Source: Streptomyces sp. JJ38
Lineage (GTDB): Bacteria > Actinomycetota > Actinomycetes > Streptomycetales > Streptomycetaceae
DNA length: 64,000 nucleotides
Reading direction: 5' to 3'
Assembly: GCF_019303475.1 (NCBI RefSeq)
Contig: NZ_JABLSI010000005.1
Span: forward strand, 1 to 64,000
Positions 1 to 8,601 of the stretch are shown here, in pieces. The notes beneath the pieces are model-generated. The model worked only from the letters and a program-made list of their open reading frames with translations. It was not told the DNA's origin and ran no database searches. Each line of letters starts with the position of its first letter. Within the stretch, counting starts at the first letter, position 1. The translations under genes and the position numbers were made by a program.

Positions 1-90
1 CCCGCCAGGGCCCCCGGCCCGCGCCCCGACCCCCGCCGCGCCCCGGCATCCGCCTGTCCACCCCGCCCCTCGCGAACAGGAGCCGCCTCC

Positions 91-2004
91 ATGGGAGTAC
101 GCAAGGATCTGAAAGCAGCACGCAGCCGTCGTGACCTGGCCGCCCGGGCCGCCGTCGAGGTGATCCGGGAAGGAGGCGTCGTGCGGGAGGCGCGGTCCGC
201 GGCCCTCACGCCCGCGCCGGTCGCCGGCAGCACGGCCGACATCCCCTTCACCAACGCCCTGGAGGCGCCGGACGCCGTGGTGATGCGGCGCAGGCGCGGG
301 GAGAGCTGGCAGCCCGTCACCGCCGCGCAGTTCGCCGCCGAGGTCACCGCGGTGGCCAAGGGGCTCGTCGCCGCCGGGCTGCGGCCCGGCGGGCGGGTCG
401 CGGTGATGTCCCGCACCCGCTACGAGTGGGCCCTGGTGGACTTCGCGATCTGGGCCGCCGGAGGGCAGAGCGTCCCCGTGTACGCCACCTCGGCGGCCGA
501 CCAGGTGCGCTGGATCCTGGAGGACTCCGGTGCCCGGTTCGCTGTCGTGGAGAACGCCGAACACCGCGCCACCGTCGAGGAGGCGGCCGGCCGGCTCGGC
601 GAGCCGGTGCGGATCTGGGAGTTCGACGCCGAGGGCGTGGCCGAACTCACGGCAGCCGGAGGACGGATCGCCGACGAGGAGGTGGCAGGGCGGCGCGCCG
701 CCCTGACCCCCGGGACCATCGCCACCGTCTGCTACACCTCCGGCACGACAGGACGGCCAAAGGGCTGCGTGCTCACCCACGCCAACCTGCACGCCGAGGC
801 GAACAACACCGTCCAGCTCCTGCATCCCGTCTTCCAGGCCGTCACCGGCCAGGCCGCCTCCACGCTGCTGTTCCTGCCGCTGGCCCACATCCTCGGGCGC
901 ACCATCCAGATCGCCTGCCTGACGGCCCGGATCGAGCTCGGCCACTGGCCGAGCATCAAGCCCGATGAGCTGCGCCCCGAACTGCGCCGGTTCCAGCCCA
1001 CGTTCCTCGTCGGCGTGCCCTATCTGTTCGAGAAGATCCACGACACCGGCCGGGCCACCGCCGAGAAGCTGGGCCGCGGTTCCTCCTTCGAGCGCGCCGA
1101 CCGGATCGCCGTGCGCTACGCCGAAGCCGTCCTGGCCGAGTTCCTGGGCACCGGCAGGGGGCCAGGGCCCGGGCTCGCCCTCGCGTGGAAGCTGTACGAC
1201 CTGCTCGTCTACCGCCGCGTGCGCAAGGAGCTGGGCGGCAGGCTGCGGTACGCCATCAGCGGCGGCTCCCCGCTGGACCGCGACCTCAACCTCTTCTTCC
1301 TGGCCAGCCGCGTGCTCATCTACGAGGGCTACGGCCTGACCGAGACCACCGCCGCGGCCACCGTCATCCCGCCGCTCGACCCCCGTCCCGGCACCGTCGG
1401 ACAGCCCGTCCCGGGCACCGCCGTCCGCATCGCCGACGACGGCGAGGTCCTGGTCAGGGGCGGCATCGTGTTCACGTCCTACTGGAACAACGAGGCCGCC
1501 ACCCGGGAGGCCCTGAGCGACGGCTGGTTCGCCACCGGCGACCTGGGAACCCTCGACGACGACGGCTATCTCACCATCACCGGGCGCAAGAAGGACATCA
1601 TCGTCACCTCCGGAGGCAAGAACGTCTCCCCGGCGGTGCTGGAAGACCGCCTGCGCAGCCGTCCGCCGGTGGGCCAGTGCCTGGTCGTCGGCGACAACCG
1701 GCCCTGCGTCGGCGCGTTGATCACCCTCGACCCGGAGGCCGTGGAGCACTGGCTGGCCGTCCGCAGGCGGCCCCGGGACACGCCGTTCGAGCGACTGCGG
1801 GAGGACCCCGAACTCCTCGCCGACATCGGCAGGGCCGTCGAGCACGCCAACGAGGCCGTCTCGCGGGCCGAGTCGATCCGCACCTTCCGGCTGGTGCCGG
1901 GGGAGTTCACCGAGGAGAACGGGATGCTGACGCCCTCGCTGAAGGTCAAGCGACAGGCCGTCCTCACGGCCTTCGCGGAGGAGGTCGAGGCCCTGTACAC
2001 CTGA
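91..2004 (+). CDS. AMP-dependent long-chain fatty acyl-CoA ligase
   Basis: A 637-residue member of the ANL (adenylate-forming) superfamily, the usual length for FadD-type synthetases. It should activate a fatty acid with ATP to an acyl-adenylate and then pass it to CoA. The P-loop YTSGTTGRPKG lies near residues 215-225, the acyl-adenylate motif YGLTET near 414-419, and the downstream TGD and GRKKDIIVTSGGKNVSP segments mark the C-terminal hinge and lid. The ATG follows the weak Shine-Dalgarno AGGAG of 'aacaggagccgcctcc'. It stands alone here; the next gene is on the opposite strand. Substrate chain length cannot be read from sequence. Family is certain, substrate inferred. Confidence 0.93.
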   Translation: MGVRKDLKAARSRRDLAARAAVEVIREGGVVREARSAALTPAPVAGSTADIPFTNALEAPDAVVMRRRRGESWQPVTAAQFAAEVTAVAKGLVAAGLRPGGRVAVMSRTRYEWALVDFAIWAAGGQSVPVYATSAADQVRWILEDSGARFAVVENAEHRATVEEAAGRLGEPVRIWEFDAEGVAELTAAGGRIADEEVAGRRAALTPGTIATVCYTSGTTGRPKGCVLTHANLHAEANNTVQLLHPVFQAVTGQAASTLLFLPLAHILGRTIQIACLTARIELGHWPSIKPDELRPELRRFQPTFLVGVPYLFEKIHDTGRATAEKLGRGSSFERADRIAVRYAEAVLAEFLGTGRGPGPGLALAWKLYDLLVYRRVRKELGGRLRYAISGGSPLDRDLNLFFLASRVLIYEGYGLTETTAAATVIPPLDPRPGTVGQPVPGTAVRIADDGEVLVRGGIVFTSYWNNEAATREALSDGWFATGDLGTLDDDGYLTITGRKKDIIVTSGGKNVSPAVLEDRLRSRPPVGQCLVVGDNRPCVGALITLDPEAVEHWLAVRRRPRDTPFERLREDPELLADIGRAVEHANEAVSRAESIRTFRLVPGEFTEENGMLTPSLKVKRQAVLTAFAEEVEALYT

Positions 2005-2019
2005 GGTCGGCGGCCGGCC

Positions 2020-2256
2020 TCAGGCGTGGTCGACCAGCTCGGCGTGGCCCTGGACGCGGGCGCAGTGGGCACAGCAGAAGAACTGCCCGTCCGACTGCAC
2101 GCCGTGCCCCAGAATCCGGCACGAGCAGTTCTCACAGATCGGCGCCATCTTCTGGGCCATGCACTCCAGGCTGTCGAACACATGGACGGCGCCGCCCTGT
2201 GCGTGGACCTCGAAGGACATCTCGTACTCGTTGCTGCACACTTCGCACACGGCCAT
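2020..2256 (-). CDS. Small Cys-rich (metal-binding) protein
   Basis: A 78-residue protein starting MAVCEVC. I chose the internal ATG at 2256 because GGGAGA sits just upstream and the longer open frame adds only an Arg/Pro-rich extension. It has two CxxC pairs (CEVC near the N-terminus, CENC mid-protein) plus a CxC and a CCxxC pattern near the C-terminus, consistent with binding one or two zinc or other metal ions. The last 20 residues carry several His. It resembles short actinobacterial zinc-ribbon or metallothionein-like hypothetical proteins, but I cannot name a function. It is convergent with the acyl-CoA ligase and divergent from the HIT gene. Confidence 0.75.
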   Translation of the reverse strand: MAVCEVCSNEYEMSFEVHAQGGAVHVFDSLECMAQKMAPICENCSCRILGHGVQSDGQFFCCAHCARVQGHAELVDHA

Positions 2257-2453
2257 GGCTGTTCTCCCACACTGCTCGGACGGTGGCGGACGCTCGGTCG
2301 TCCGCCACCGGCCAAGGATGGCGCCGCGCCGCCGGGCGGGCCTGCGCGACGCGTCCCGCCCGCCCGACCGGCCCAGCCGCGACCACCCGCCCGGACGACC
2401 CCGGTGCGCCCGGGTGGCGGCGCGGCGCTCGGCCACCCGGTTGACTGGCTTTC

Positions 2454-2876
2454 ATGAGCTGCCTCTTCTGTTCCGTCGTCGCCGGGGACACCGCGGCCCA
2501 CCGGGTGGTCGAGGACGACGTGGCCGTCGCCTTCCTCGACCACCGCCCGCTGTTCCCCGGCCATGTGCTCGTCGTCCCCCGCGCGCACCGGGAGACCCTC
2601 ACGGACCTCGCCCCCGAGGAGGTCGGCCCGTACTACCTGCGGGTCCGGCGGATCGCCGGGGCGGTGGAGCGGGCCATGGCCGCCGCGGGCACGTTCGTCG
2701 CCGCCAACAACCGGGTCAGCCAGTCGGTGCCGCACTTCCACACCCACGTCGTGCCGCGCAACCGCAAGGACGGGCTGCGGGGGTTCTTCTGGCCGCGCAC
2801 CCGCTACGCGGACGCGGACGAGGCTGCCGCCGTCGCCGCTCGGGTGCGCGCCGCGCTGGCCGACGGGGACACCTAG
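2454..2876 (+). CDS. HIT family nucleotide hydrolase/transferase
   Basis: A 140-residue histidine-triad protein. The triad HFHTHVVPR is present with His at residues 94, 96 and 98 of the expected HxHxH pattern. The N-terminal CLFCSVVAGD and the GHVLVVPRAH strand match the bacterial HIT fold. Family members hydrolyse nucleoside phosphoramidates or dinucleoside polyphosphates in the cytoplasm; the exact substrate is not deducible. It starts ATG at 2454 and is a single-gene unit facing the convergent DNA ligase gene. Confidence 0.92.
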   Translation: MSCLFCSVVAGDTAAHRVVEDDVAVAFLDHRPLFPGHVLVVPRAHRETLTDLAPEEVGPYYLRVRRIAGAVERAMAAAGTFVAANNRVSQSVPHFHTHVVPRNRKDGLRGFFWPRTRYADADEAAAVAARVRAALADGDT

Positions 2877-2897
2877 CAGGGGCGCGCGGCGGCCGGT

Positions 2898-4454
2898 TCA
2901 GGCCGCCGCCCCGCCTCCGTGCTCGTGCAGGGCCCGGACCGTCTCGACGGTGTCGGCCTCCTCGGCCCGCTTGTCCTCCCGGTAGCGCAGCACCCGTGCG
3001 AAGCGCAGCGTCAGGCCGTCCGGGTAGCGGGAGGAGCGCTGGACCCCGTCGAAGGCCACCTCGACGACCAGTTCGGGACGCACCCGTACACCCCACGGCT
3101 CGCGTGCGGCGGCCAGCTCCGTCAGCCGTCGCGTCTGCCAGGCCAGCAGGGCGTCCGTCAGGCCCTTGAACGTCTTGCCCAGCATCGCGAACGTCCCGTC
3201 CGCCCGCCGCGCCCCCAGGTGCAGGTTCGACAGGGTGCCGGTGCGGCGGCCGTGCCCCCACTCCGCCGCCAGCACGACCAGGTCCAGCGTGTGGACCGGC
3301 TTGACCTTCAGCCACGACGCGCCCCGGCGCCCCGCGCTGTACGGGGCGTCCAGCGCCTTGACGACGATCCCCTCGTGGCCGCGGGCGAGCACCTCCTCGG
3401 TGAAGCGCCGGGCCTCGGCCCGCCCGGCCGGGGCGGCCGGGTCGGTGACGGTGAGCCGCCGCACGCGCAGCGGCTCGGGCACCACCGCGGCCAGCGCGGC
3501 GTGGCGCTCGTGCGCGGGCAGGTCGAGCAGCGTGCGCCCGTCCACGGACAGCAGGTCGAAGAAGACGGCGGACAGAGGCAGGGCGGCCCGCGCCGTCCCG
3601 ACGTCCGAGCGGGAGCCGACCCGTCCGGAGACCTCCTGGAACGGCCGCGGGCGGCCCGCCGTGTCCAGCGCGATCACCTCGCCGTCCAGCACGGCTGCGT
3701 GCGCCGACAGCTCCCGGGCCGCGCCCACCACCTCGGGCAGCCGCTCGGTGATCTCGTCCAGCGTGCGGGTGTAGACGGCGACCTCGGCCCCGTCGAGGTG
3801 GACCTGCACCCGGATGCCGTCGAGCTTCTCCTCCACCGCGCACGGCCCGAGCCGGTCCAGCGCCTCGTCCACGTCGCCGGCGGTCTGGGCGAGCATCGGG
3901 AGCACCGGCCGGCCCACGGTGAGCCGGAAGTCCGCGAGCGCGGCCGGGCCCCGGGCCAGCACGGCCTCGGCCACCGCGCCCAGCGAGCCGCCGAGCATGA
4001 CCGCGCGCCGCACCGCGGCGACGTCCGCCCCGCTCGCCGCCGCCAGCCCCTCGACGGCGAGCGCGTCCAGGGCACCCTGCCGCAGCTCCCCGGTGAGGAG
4101 CCGCACCAGGAAGTGCTGCTCCTCGGCGGTCGCCGCCCGCAGCAGGCCGTCCAGCAGCCGGCGGCGTTCCGTCCGCGCGCCCTTCCCGGCGACGGCGGCG
4201 AGGGCGCTCAGCGCCGCGTCGACCTCGGAGACGGTCAGAGCCCCCTGGGCCGCCGGGGGTACCGGCTCGGCGAGCGTGCGCCAGCCCACGCCGGTGCGCC
4301 GCTGCGGCAGCCGTCCCGCCAGATAGGTGACGGCGATCGGCGCCTCGTTTGGCTCGGCGGTGCGGAACAGCTCCGCGAGGAGGGCCACCTTCGCCGAGCG
4401 GGAGGAGGTGGCGGCCACGGCGTTCGAGGTCCTGGCGAGATCCGCGAGCAGCAT
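2898..4454 (-). CDS. ligB: ATP-dependent DNA ligase (LigB type)
   Basis: A 518-residue ligase close in length to mycobacterial LigB (about 507 aa). The adenylation motif EEKLDGIR places the nucleotide-accepting lysine at residue 210. Downstream motifs include VLDGEVIAL (III), FFDLLSVDG, HEGIVVKALD (IV) and WLKVKP (V). The N-terminal 200 residues form the DNA-binding domain typical of this class. It seals nicks using ATP, in addition to the essential NAD-dependent LigA expected elsewhere, and is probably a repair or accessory ligase. The ATG start is clear. It is divergent from the DUF309 gene. Confidence 0.95.
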   Translation of the reverse strand: MLLADLARTSNAVAATSSRSAKVALLAELFRTAEPNEAPIAVTYLAGRLPQRRTGVGWRTLAEPVPPAAQGALTVSEVDAALSALAAVAGKGARTERRRLLDGLLRAATAEEQHFLVRLLTGELRQGALDALAVEGLAAASGADVAAVRRAVMLGGSLGAVAEAVLARGPAALADFRLTVGRPVLPMLAQTAGDVDEALDRLGPCAVEEKLDGIRVQVHLDGAEVAVYTRTLDEITERLPEVVGAARELSAHAAVLDGEVIALDTAGRPRPFQEVSGRVGSRSDVGTARAALPLSAVFFDLLSVDGRTLLDLPAHERHAALAAVVPEPLRVRRLTVTDPAAPAGRAEARRFTEEVLARGHEGIVVKALDAPYSAGRRGASWLKVKPVHTLDLVVLAAEWGHGRRTGTLSNLHLGARRADGTFAMLGKTFKGLTDALLAWQTRRLTELAAAREPWGVRVRPELVVEVAFDGVQRSSRYPDGLTLRFARVLRYREDKRAEEADTVETVRALHEHGGGAAA

Positions 4455-4570
4455 GCGTCCATGCTCGCCCGCCGCCCCGCCCGGCGCAGGACGGCGGCCC
4501 CCGCCCGCCTCGCCGCCCGTGCCGTCTCCCTAGAATCGCCCCTGGGGACATGGACGTGTAAGGAGACGCG

Positions 4571-5044
4571 GTGGTGCGTGACCGGGACGAGGCGGGCCGG
4601 GCCCGCAGCGCCCGCCCGCGGGACGGGCTCGGCCGCCCGCTGCCCTACGGCGAGACGGGCGTGGCCCGGCAGCCCGAGGGCGTCGTGCGGACCCCGGAGG
4701 AGTCCCTGACGGAGGCCCAGCGCCTGCTGGACGCGGGCAGGCCGTTCCACGCCCACGAGGTGTTGGAGGACGCCTGGAAGTCGGGTCCGGCCGCCGAGCG
4801 GGAACTGTGGCGCGGGCTGGCCCAGTTGGCCGTGGGGGTGACCCACGCGGCCCGCGGCAACCCGGTGGGCGCCGGAGCTCTGCTGCGGCGCGGTGCGGAG
4901 AGCATCGGGCCCATGGCCGAGGCGCACCCGCACGGGGTGGACGTGCCCGGGCTCGTCGCGTGGGCGCACGAGCTCGCCGAGCGGGTGGGGCGGTTCGGCG
5001 AGGCGCCGGCCGCCGCATCCATCGCGCCGAGACTGCGCGGATAG
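4571..5044 (+). CDS. DUF309 domain protein
   Basis: A 157-residue protein. The core from about residue 45 has the helical DUF309 signature: FHAHEVLEDAWK, then RELWRGLAQLAVGVTHAARGN and a GAGALLRRG helix. Its conserved His and Glu residues suggest a metal-binding or small catalytic pocket, but no activity is established. The start is GTG at 4571 behind AAGGAGA. The first ~40 residues are charged and probably disordered. It is divergent from ligB across about 115 bp. Confidence 0.85.
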   Translation: MVRDRDEAGRARSARPRDGLGRPLPYGETGVARQPEGVVRTPEESLTEAQRLLDAGRPFHAHEVLEDAWKSGPAAERELWRGLAQLAVGVTHAARGNPVGAGALLRRGAESIGPMAEAHPHGVDVPGLVAWAHELAERVGRFGEAPAAASIAPRLRG

Positions 5045-5488
5045 CGGCGGGTTCCGGTCCTCTTCCCGGCCGACTGACGCCCCGCCATGTCGCCGACGTG
5101 GCGTCGGTCACGGAATGCGGGCACTCCTTCGCCGTCGGTACAACGACGGGTAACCCCACGGCATCCTGGGATGATGGTCGGATGAACGGAAGCGCTCTAC
5201 AGTGAGCCGTGCGTGCGGCACACCTGATGGGGGCTCGACTGTGCACGGTGCACAGGGACAACCGTCGGCGTCCCACTAGCGTCCCTTGCGACCGTGCACC
5301 ACACATCCGCAGCGCCCGGCCGACCGACCGAGGCCGAGGTGCTGTGCTTGCCACTGGGGGGCAGTCATGCAGAGGATGGTTGAGCTGTCAACGTACAGCC
5401 GTCTTCGCCCAGACGGAAGGGGGGTTCACCGGACGGGGGGAGCGTTCGTGGTCCCGCGTCAGCCGCGTTCCCGGTGGAGCCGGTCGTG
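5045..5488. other. Non-coding region with palindromic element
   Basis: This 444-bp stretch has short open frames on both strands, but none shows the codon bias or homology of a real gene. Its one clear structure is the perfect palindrome at 5239-5255, listed separately. It probably holds the promoter and control region of the gene at 5489. Confidence 0.5.
5239..5255. promoter_or_regulatory. 17-bp palindrome, candidate operator
   Basis: CTGTGCACGGTGCACAG has perfect 8-bp arms around one central base. A further GTGCAC half-site occurs about 40 bp downstream (near 5296). Arms of this size with a 1-bp centre suit a dimeric repressor. It lies about 235 bp before the ATG at 5489. The cognate regulator is unknown. 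Confidence 0.5.
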
Positions 5489-6028
5489 ATGGAGACCTTC
5501 GAGTTACCGTGGCTCGTCACCTTCGGTGAGACGCCGCCGCCCGAGCTGAACGGCCACCAGGGCGGCATCGTGCAGGCGCCGCGCCGCAGTCTGGTGGACT
5601 CCCTGCAGGCCATGCGCCACCAGGGGATGCGGGTGGGGGCCGTACTCATCTGTCTCGTCCACGAGTTGGCCCACGCGCCGATCGACCCGGAGGACGGGCC
5701 CTGGCAGTGGCCGCCGCCCAGCGCCCTGTACCGGCGTCTGACCACCCGCTGTAGCTCGCCGGACGGCAGCGGGCTCGACTACCGGCCGTGCACGGCCCGC
5801 TTCTGGCTCCAGCCGCCGGAGCGCACCCACGTGCTGACCGACGGTGTCGCGCTCTACGACACGCTGTGCCGGGTCCGTTCACTGCGTCGCCACGGCCCGA
5901 ACAGGTTCACCACCGCCCTCCCCATGGAGGCCCTTCATCCGGAAGAATCGCCACAGCAACCACACCAGGCTCAGGACGAGCATGGACCACACCAACCGGC
6001 CGATGTGTACTACCGCTGGACGTCGTGA
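5489..6028 (+). CDS. Orphan hypothetical protein with TTA codon
   Basis: A 179-residue protein with no family I recognise. I chose ATG 5489 because GGAG at 5476-5479 is well placed; a GTG at 5474 is the alternative. Codon 6 is TTA, so translation would depend on the bldA tRNA. The first ~145 residues have normal Streptomyces third-position bias and contain Trp and Pro (PWLVTFGETPPPE, WQWPPPSALYRR). The last ~35 residues are rich in Gln, His, Pro and Glu and use rare codons (CCA, CAA, CAT). In that tail the opposite strand has better codon bias and encodes a hydrophobic stretch. The gene is probably real, but its 3' end is suspect. Confidence 0.5.
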   Translation: METFELPWLVTFGETPPPELNGHQGGIVQAPRRSLVDSLQAMRHQGMRVGAVLICLVHELAHAPIDPEDGPWQWPPPSALYRRLTTRCSSPDGSGLDYRPCTARFWLQPPERTHVLTDGVALYDTLCRVRSLRRHGPNRFTTALPMEALHPEESPQQPHQAQDEHGPHQPADVYYRWTS

Positions 6029-6067
6029 GGGAACCGGCCGCCCACACGCACCGCACGAAGGGGACGC

Positions 6068-7498
6068 ATGCGCATCGGGGTCCGCCTGGGCACCCGCGAC
6101 ATCCACGCGGCGCTGCTCGACGGCGACCGGATCGTCACAGCGGCCGGTGCTTCGCTCGACGAGGGAGCCGGTCCGCGCCCGCGCGAGGTGGCCGACCGGC
6201 TTCTGCGCCGGCTGGCCGACCGCGCGGCGTCCGCCGTCGCCTCGGTCACCTGGGACGTCTCGGCCGTCCTGGAGTCCGCCCTGACCCGGGCCGCCGCGCC
6301 GGAGGAGGACCGGCCCGCGGGCCGCGCCCCCTCCTGGCCGCCCGGGCGGCGCCCGGTGGCCGCCCTCCGGCTGGTGCCCCGCCCGCCCGCCGTCGCCGGG
6401 GCCGGCTGCCACCCGGCCGCGCTCATCCGCTCGCTGGTGGCGTGGCGCGGCACCGCCCGGGGCGGGCACGACCTCTTCGGCACCGAACTGGCCGCACCCG
6501 ATCTCACGGCCGCGCTCCGGTGCGCGGACGCCGTCGCCGCCGCCGGAATCGGCACCGTCGCCATCACCGCCACCGGCGCCACCGCCTGCCCCGACCACGA
6601 GGTGGGGGCGGCCGCGGCCCTCCTGGAGCGCGACCCGCGGCTTCGGCTGTGCCTCTCGCACGAGACGGGCGGCCTCGGGCTCCTGGAACGTGAGGCGACG
6701 ACCGTCATCAACGCCGCCCTGCTCGACCCGGCCGAGAGCGTCATCGCGCACTGCGAGGAGTCCACCGCCACGCTGCCCGGCGCCCCCGCCTGCTGGTTCG
6801 CCACCGGAGACGGCGGCCGCGTATCGGCCCGGCGGCTGTGCTGGCTGCCGGTGCTCGGGCTCGCCGCCACCGCGGCCGCCGCCCTGATCGCCGCCGCCCG
6901 GCAGTCGGGCACCGCCGACGCCCTCGTCGTGCTCGCCCAGAGCGGCACCGTGACGGTCGGCCAGGTCCGGGACGGCCTGCCGCACGTCGAGGCCGACCTG
7001 CCGGGAACCGGCGGCGTGCGGGTGTCCGCACCCCAGCCCGTCCTCACCACCGCCCCGGCCCGCAGCGCCGGGGTGAACCTGCCCGGGGCGCGCAGCCGGC
7101 AGACCGCCGACGTGATCGCCCCGCTGGACGACAGCGGGCGGCGGACGGCCGAGGAACTCGCCGAGCAGGCCGGGAGACAGGCCGTCCTGCTGCGGCCCCA
7201 GGCCGATCTCGCGGCGGCCGGAGCGGCGGGCACCGAGCCGGGCGCCTGGCTCGACCTCCTGGTGCCGGTGGGCGTGGGCGAGACGCTCGAAGGGGTCCAG
7301 GCCCAGGCCGAACACCGGGCGCTCGCGCTCGTCGCCGCGCACGGTGCCGAACCGGGCACCGCCACGGTGGTCCGCTCCTCCGCCACGGCTGTGGGGTACC
7401 TGCGGATCTACCGCATCCAGATACGGGCCGGCAGCGGCCCACGCGTCGAGGGGCGGCCCCGAACGGGGGAGCCGCGGCGGGCGGAGGACGGCCGGTGA
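6068..7498 (+). CDS. Hydantoinase/oxoprolinase-like protein (ASKHA fold), degenerate
   Basis: A 476-residue protein related to the HyuA/oxoprolinase N-terminal ATP-binding domain. It begins MRIGVRLGTRDIHAALLDGD, which aligns with the DIGGTFTD phosphate-binding motif of true HyuA, but the Asp and paired Gly are replaced by Arg and Arg-Asp. ATP-dependent chemistry may therefore be altered or lost. It is shorter than HyuA (about 680 aa). AAGGGGA precedes ATG 6068. It overlaps the DUF917 gene by GTGA, so the two are translationally coupled, and this pairing with DUF917 is common in actinobacteria. The substrate is unknown; an amide or hydantoin-like compound is inferred. Confidence 0.75.
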   Translation: MRIGVRLGTRDIHAALLDGDRIVTAAGASLDEGAGPRPREVADRLLRRLADRAASAVASVTWDVSAVLESALTRAAAPEEDRPAGRAPSWPPGRRPVAALRLVPRPPAVAGAGCHPAALIRSLVAWRGTARGGHDLFGTELAAPDLTAALRCADAVAAAGIGTVAITATGATACPDHEVGAAAALLERDPRLRLCLSHETGGLGLLEREATTVINAALLDPAESVIAHCEESTATLPGAPACWFATGDGGRVSARRLCWLPVLGLAATAAAALIAAARQSGTADALVVLAQSGTVTVGQVRDGLPHVEADLPGTGGVRVSAPQPVLTTAPARSAGVNLPGARSRQTADVIAPLDDSGRRTAEELAEQAGRQAVLLRPQADLAAAGAAGTEPGAWLDLLVPVGVGETLEGVQAQAEHRALALVAAHGAEPGTATVVRSSATAVGYLRIYRIQIRAGSGPRVEGRPRTGEPRRAEDGR

Positions 7499-8601
7499 AC
7501 GCGCCCGTGCCGCTGCGGCACATCGCCGCCGCCGACCTGCCCGCCCTCGTCGCCGGGAACGAACTCCTCAGCTCCGGCCGGGGCGCCGCCGGCCTGGACG
7601 GCCTGACCGTGTGCGTCGGCGCGCTGCTCGACCGGTACGGCCCGGTGCCACTGGTTCCGCTGGACGGGCTGCCGTCCGGCACCCGCTGCGTGGCCGTCGG
7701 GGCCGTCGGCGGCTTCGCGCCGCTCATCGAACTTCCCTTCAGTGGCGATGAGTTCGCGGCAGCCGTCCGCGCTCTGGAGGACCGCACCGGGGAACGCGTG
7801 GACGCCGTCGTGGCGCTCAACTCCGCCGGCCCCAACGCCCTGGTACCCGTCGCCGCCGCGGCGGCCCTGGGCGTGCCCCTGGTGGACTGCGACGGCATGG
7901 GGCGCATCCTCCCGCTCATCCACCAGACCACCTACGCCCTCGCCGGGCTGCCCGTCGCCCCGCTGGCCGCGATGAGCGCCGCGGGCGACAGCGTCGTGCT
8001 CGACTGCTCCACGGCCCGCGCGGACCTGCTGCTGCGCGGGGTCGTCGACGCCTCCGGCGGGCTCATGACGTGCGCCATGTACCCCGCGACCGTCGAACGA
8101 CTGCGGCACGCCGCCATCCGCGGCTCGACGAGCCGCATCCTGCGCATGGGCGAGCTGCTCCTCACCCAGAGCCGGCACGCCGCCGTGCTGGCCGGGCTCG
8201 CCCGCACCGTCGGCGCCCGGCTGCTGGCCAGCGGCCGCGTCGTCGCGCTCGACCTGCCGGAACCCGCCGGGGGCGCCCGCCACTACCCGTCCATGCCCAC
8301 CAGCATCGTGGTGTCCGACCCGGCCTCGGACGGCCCCGTCGTCCGGCTGGAGGCGCAGAACGAGATCCTGCTGGCCCTCGTGGACGGCGCCGTCGTGGCC
8401 GCCGTGCCCGACGTGGTGTGTCTGCTGGACCGGCAGAAGCTGCGCCCGGTCGGGTTGGAGGGCGTGGCCGTCGGCGACCACGTGGACGTCCTCGTCGTAC
8501 CGGCCGCACCCATGTGGCACACCCCCGAGGGCCTCGCGCTCGCCGGTCCGCGCGCCTTCGGGTTCCCCGTGCGTCACCCGAACGAGGAAGGCAGCCGATG
8601 A
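7495..8601 (+). CDS. DUF917 family protein
   Basis: A 368-residue protein starting at GTG 7495, overlapping the previous stop (GTGA). The DUF917 pattern is visible: an N-terminal Gly-rich turn after ADLPALVAGNELL, the VDAVVALNSAGPNALVP segment, LVDCDGMGR near residue 130, and a C-terminal DVVCLLDRQKLRPV strand region. DUF917 proteins are usually encoded beside hydantoinase/oxoprolinase-like proteins and may form a complex with them, but their reaction is not established. It ends in an ATGA overlap with the PucR gene, so all three form one operon. Confidence 0.85.
   Translation: MNAPVPLRHIAAADLPALVAGNELLSSGRGAAGLDGLTVCVGALLDRYGPVPLVPLDGLPSGTRCVAVGAVGGFAPLIELPFSGDEFAAAVRALEDRTGERVDAVVALNSAGPNALVPVAAAAALGVPLVDCDGMGRILPLIHQTTYALAGLPVAPLAAMSAAGDSVVLDCSTARADLLLRGVVDASGGLMTCAMYPATVERLRHAAIRGSTSRILRMGELLLTQSRHAAVLAGLARTVGARLLASGRVVALDLPEPAGGARHYPSMPTSIVVSDPASDGPVVRLEAQNEILLALVDGAVVAAVPDVVCLLDRQKLRPVGLEGVAVGDHVDVLVVPAAPMWHTPEGLALAGPRAFGFPVRHPNEEGSR

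Noticed and set aside
5365..5745. Minus-strand 126-aa frame opposite the TTA orphan gene
   Set aside because: Reverse frame of a better-biased gene, with no recognised family.
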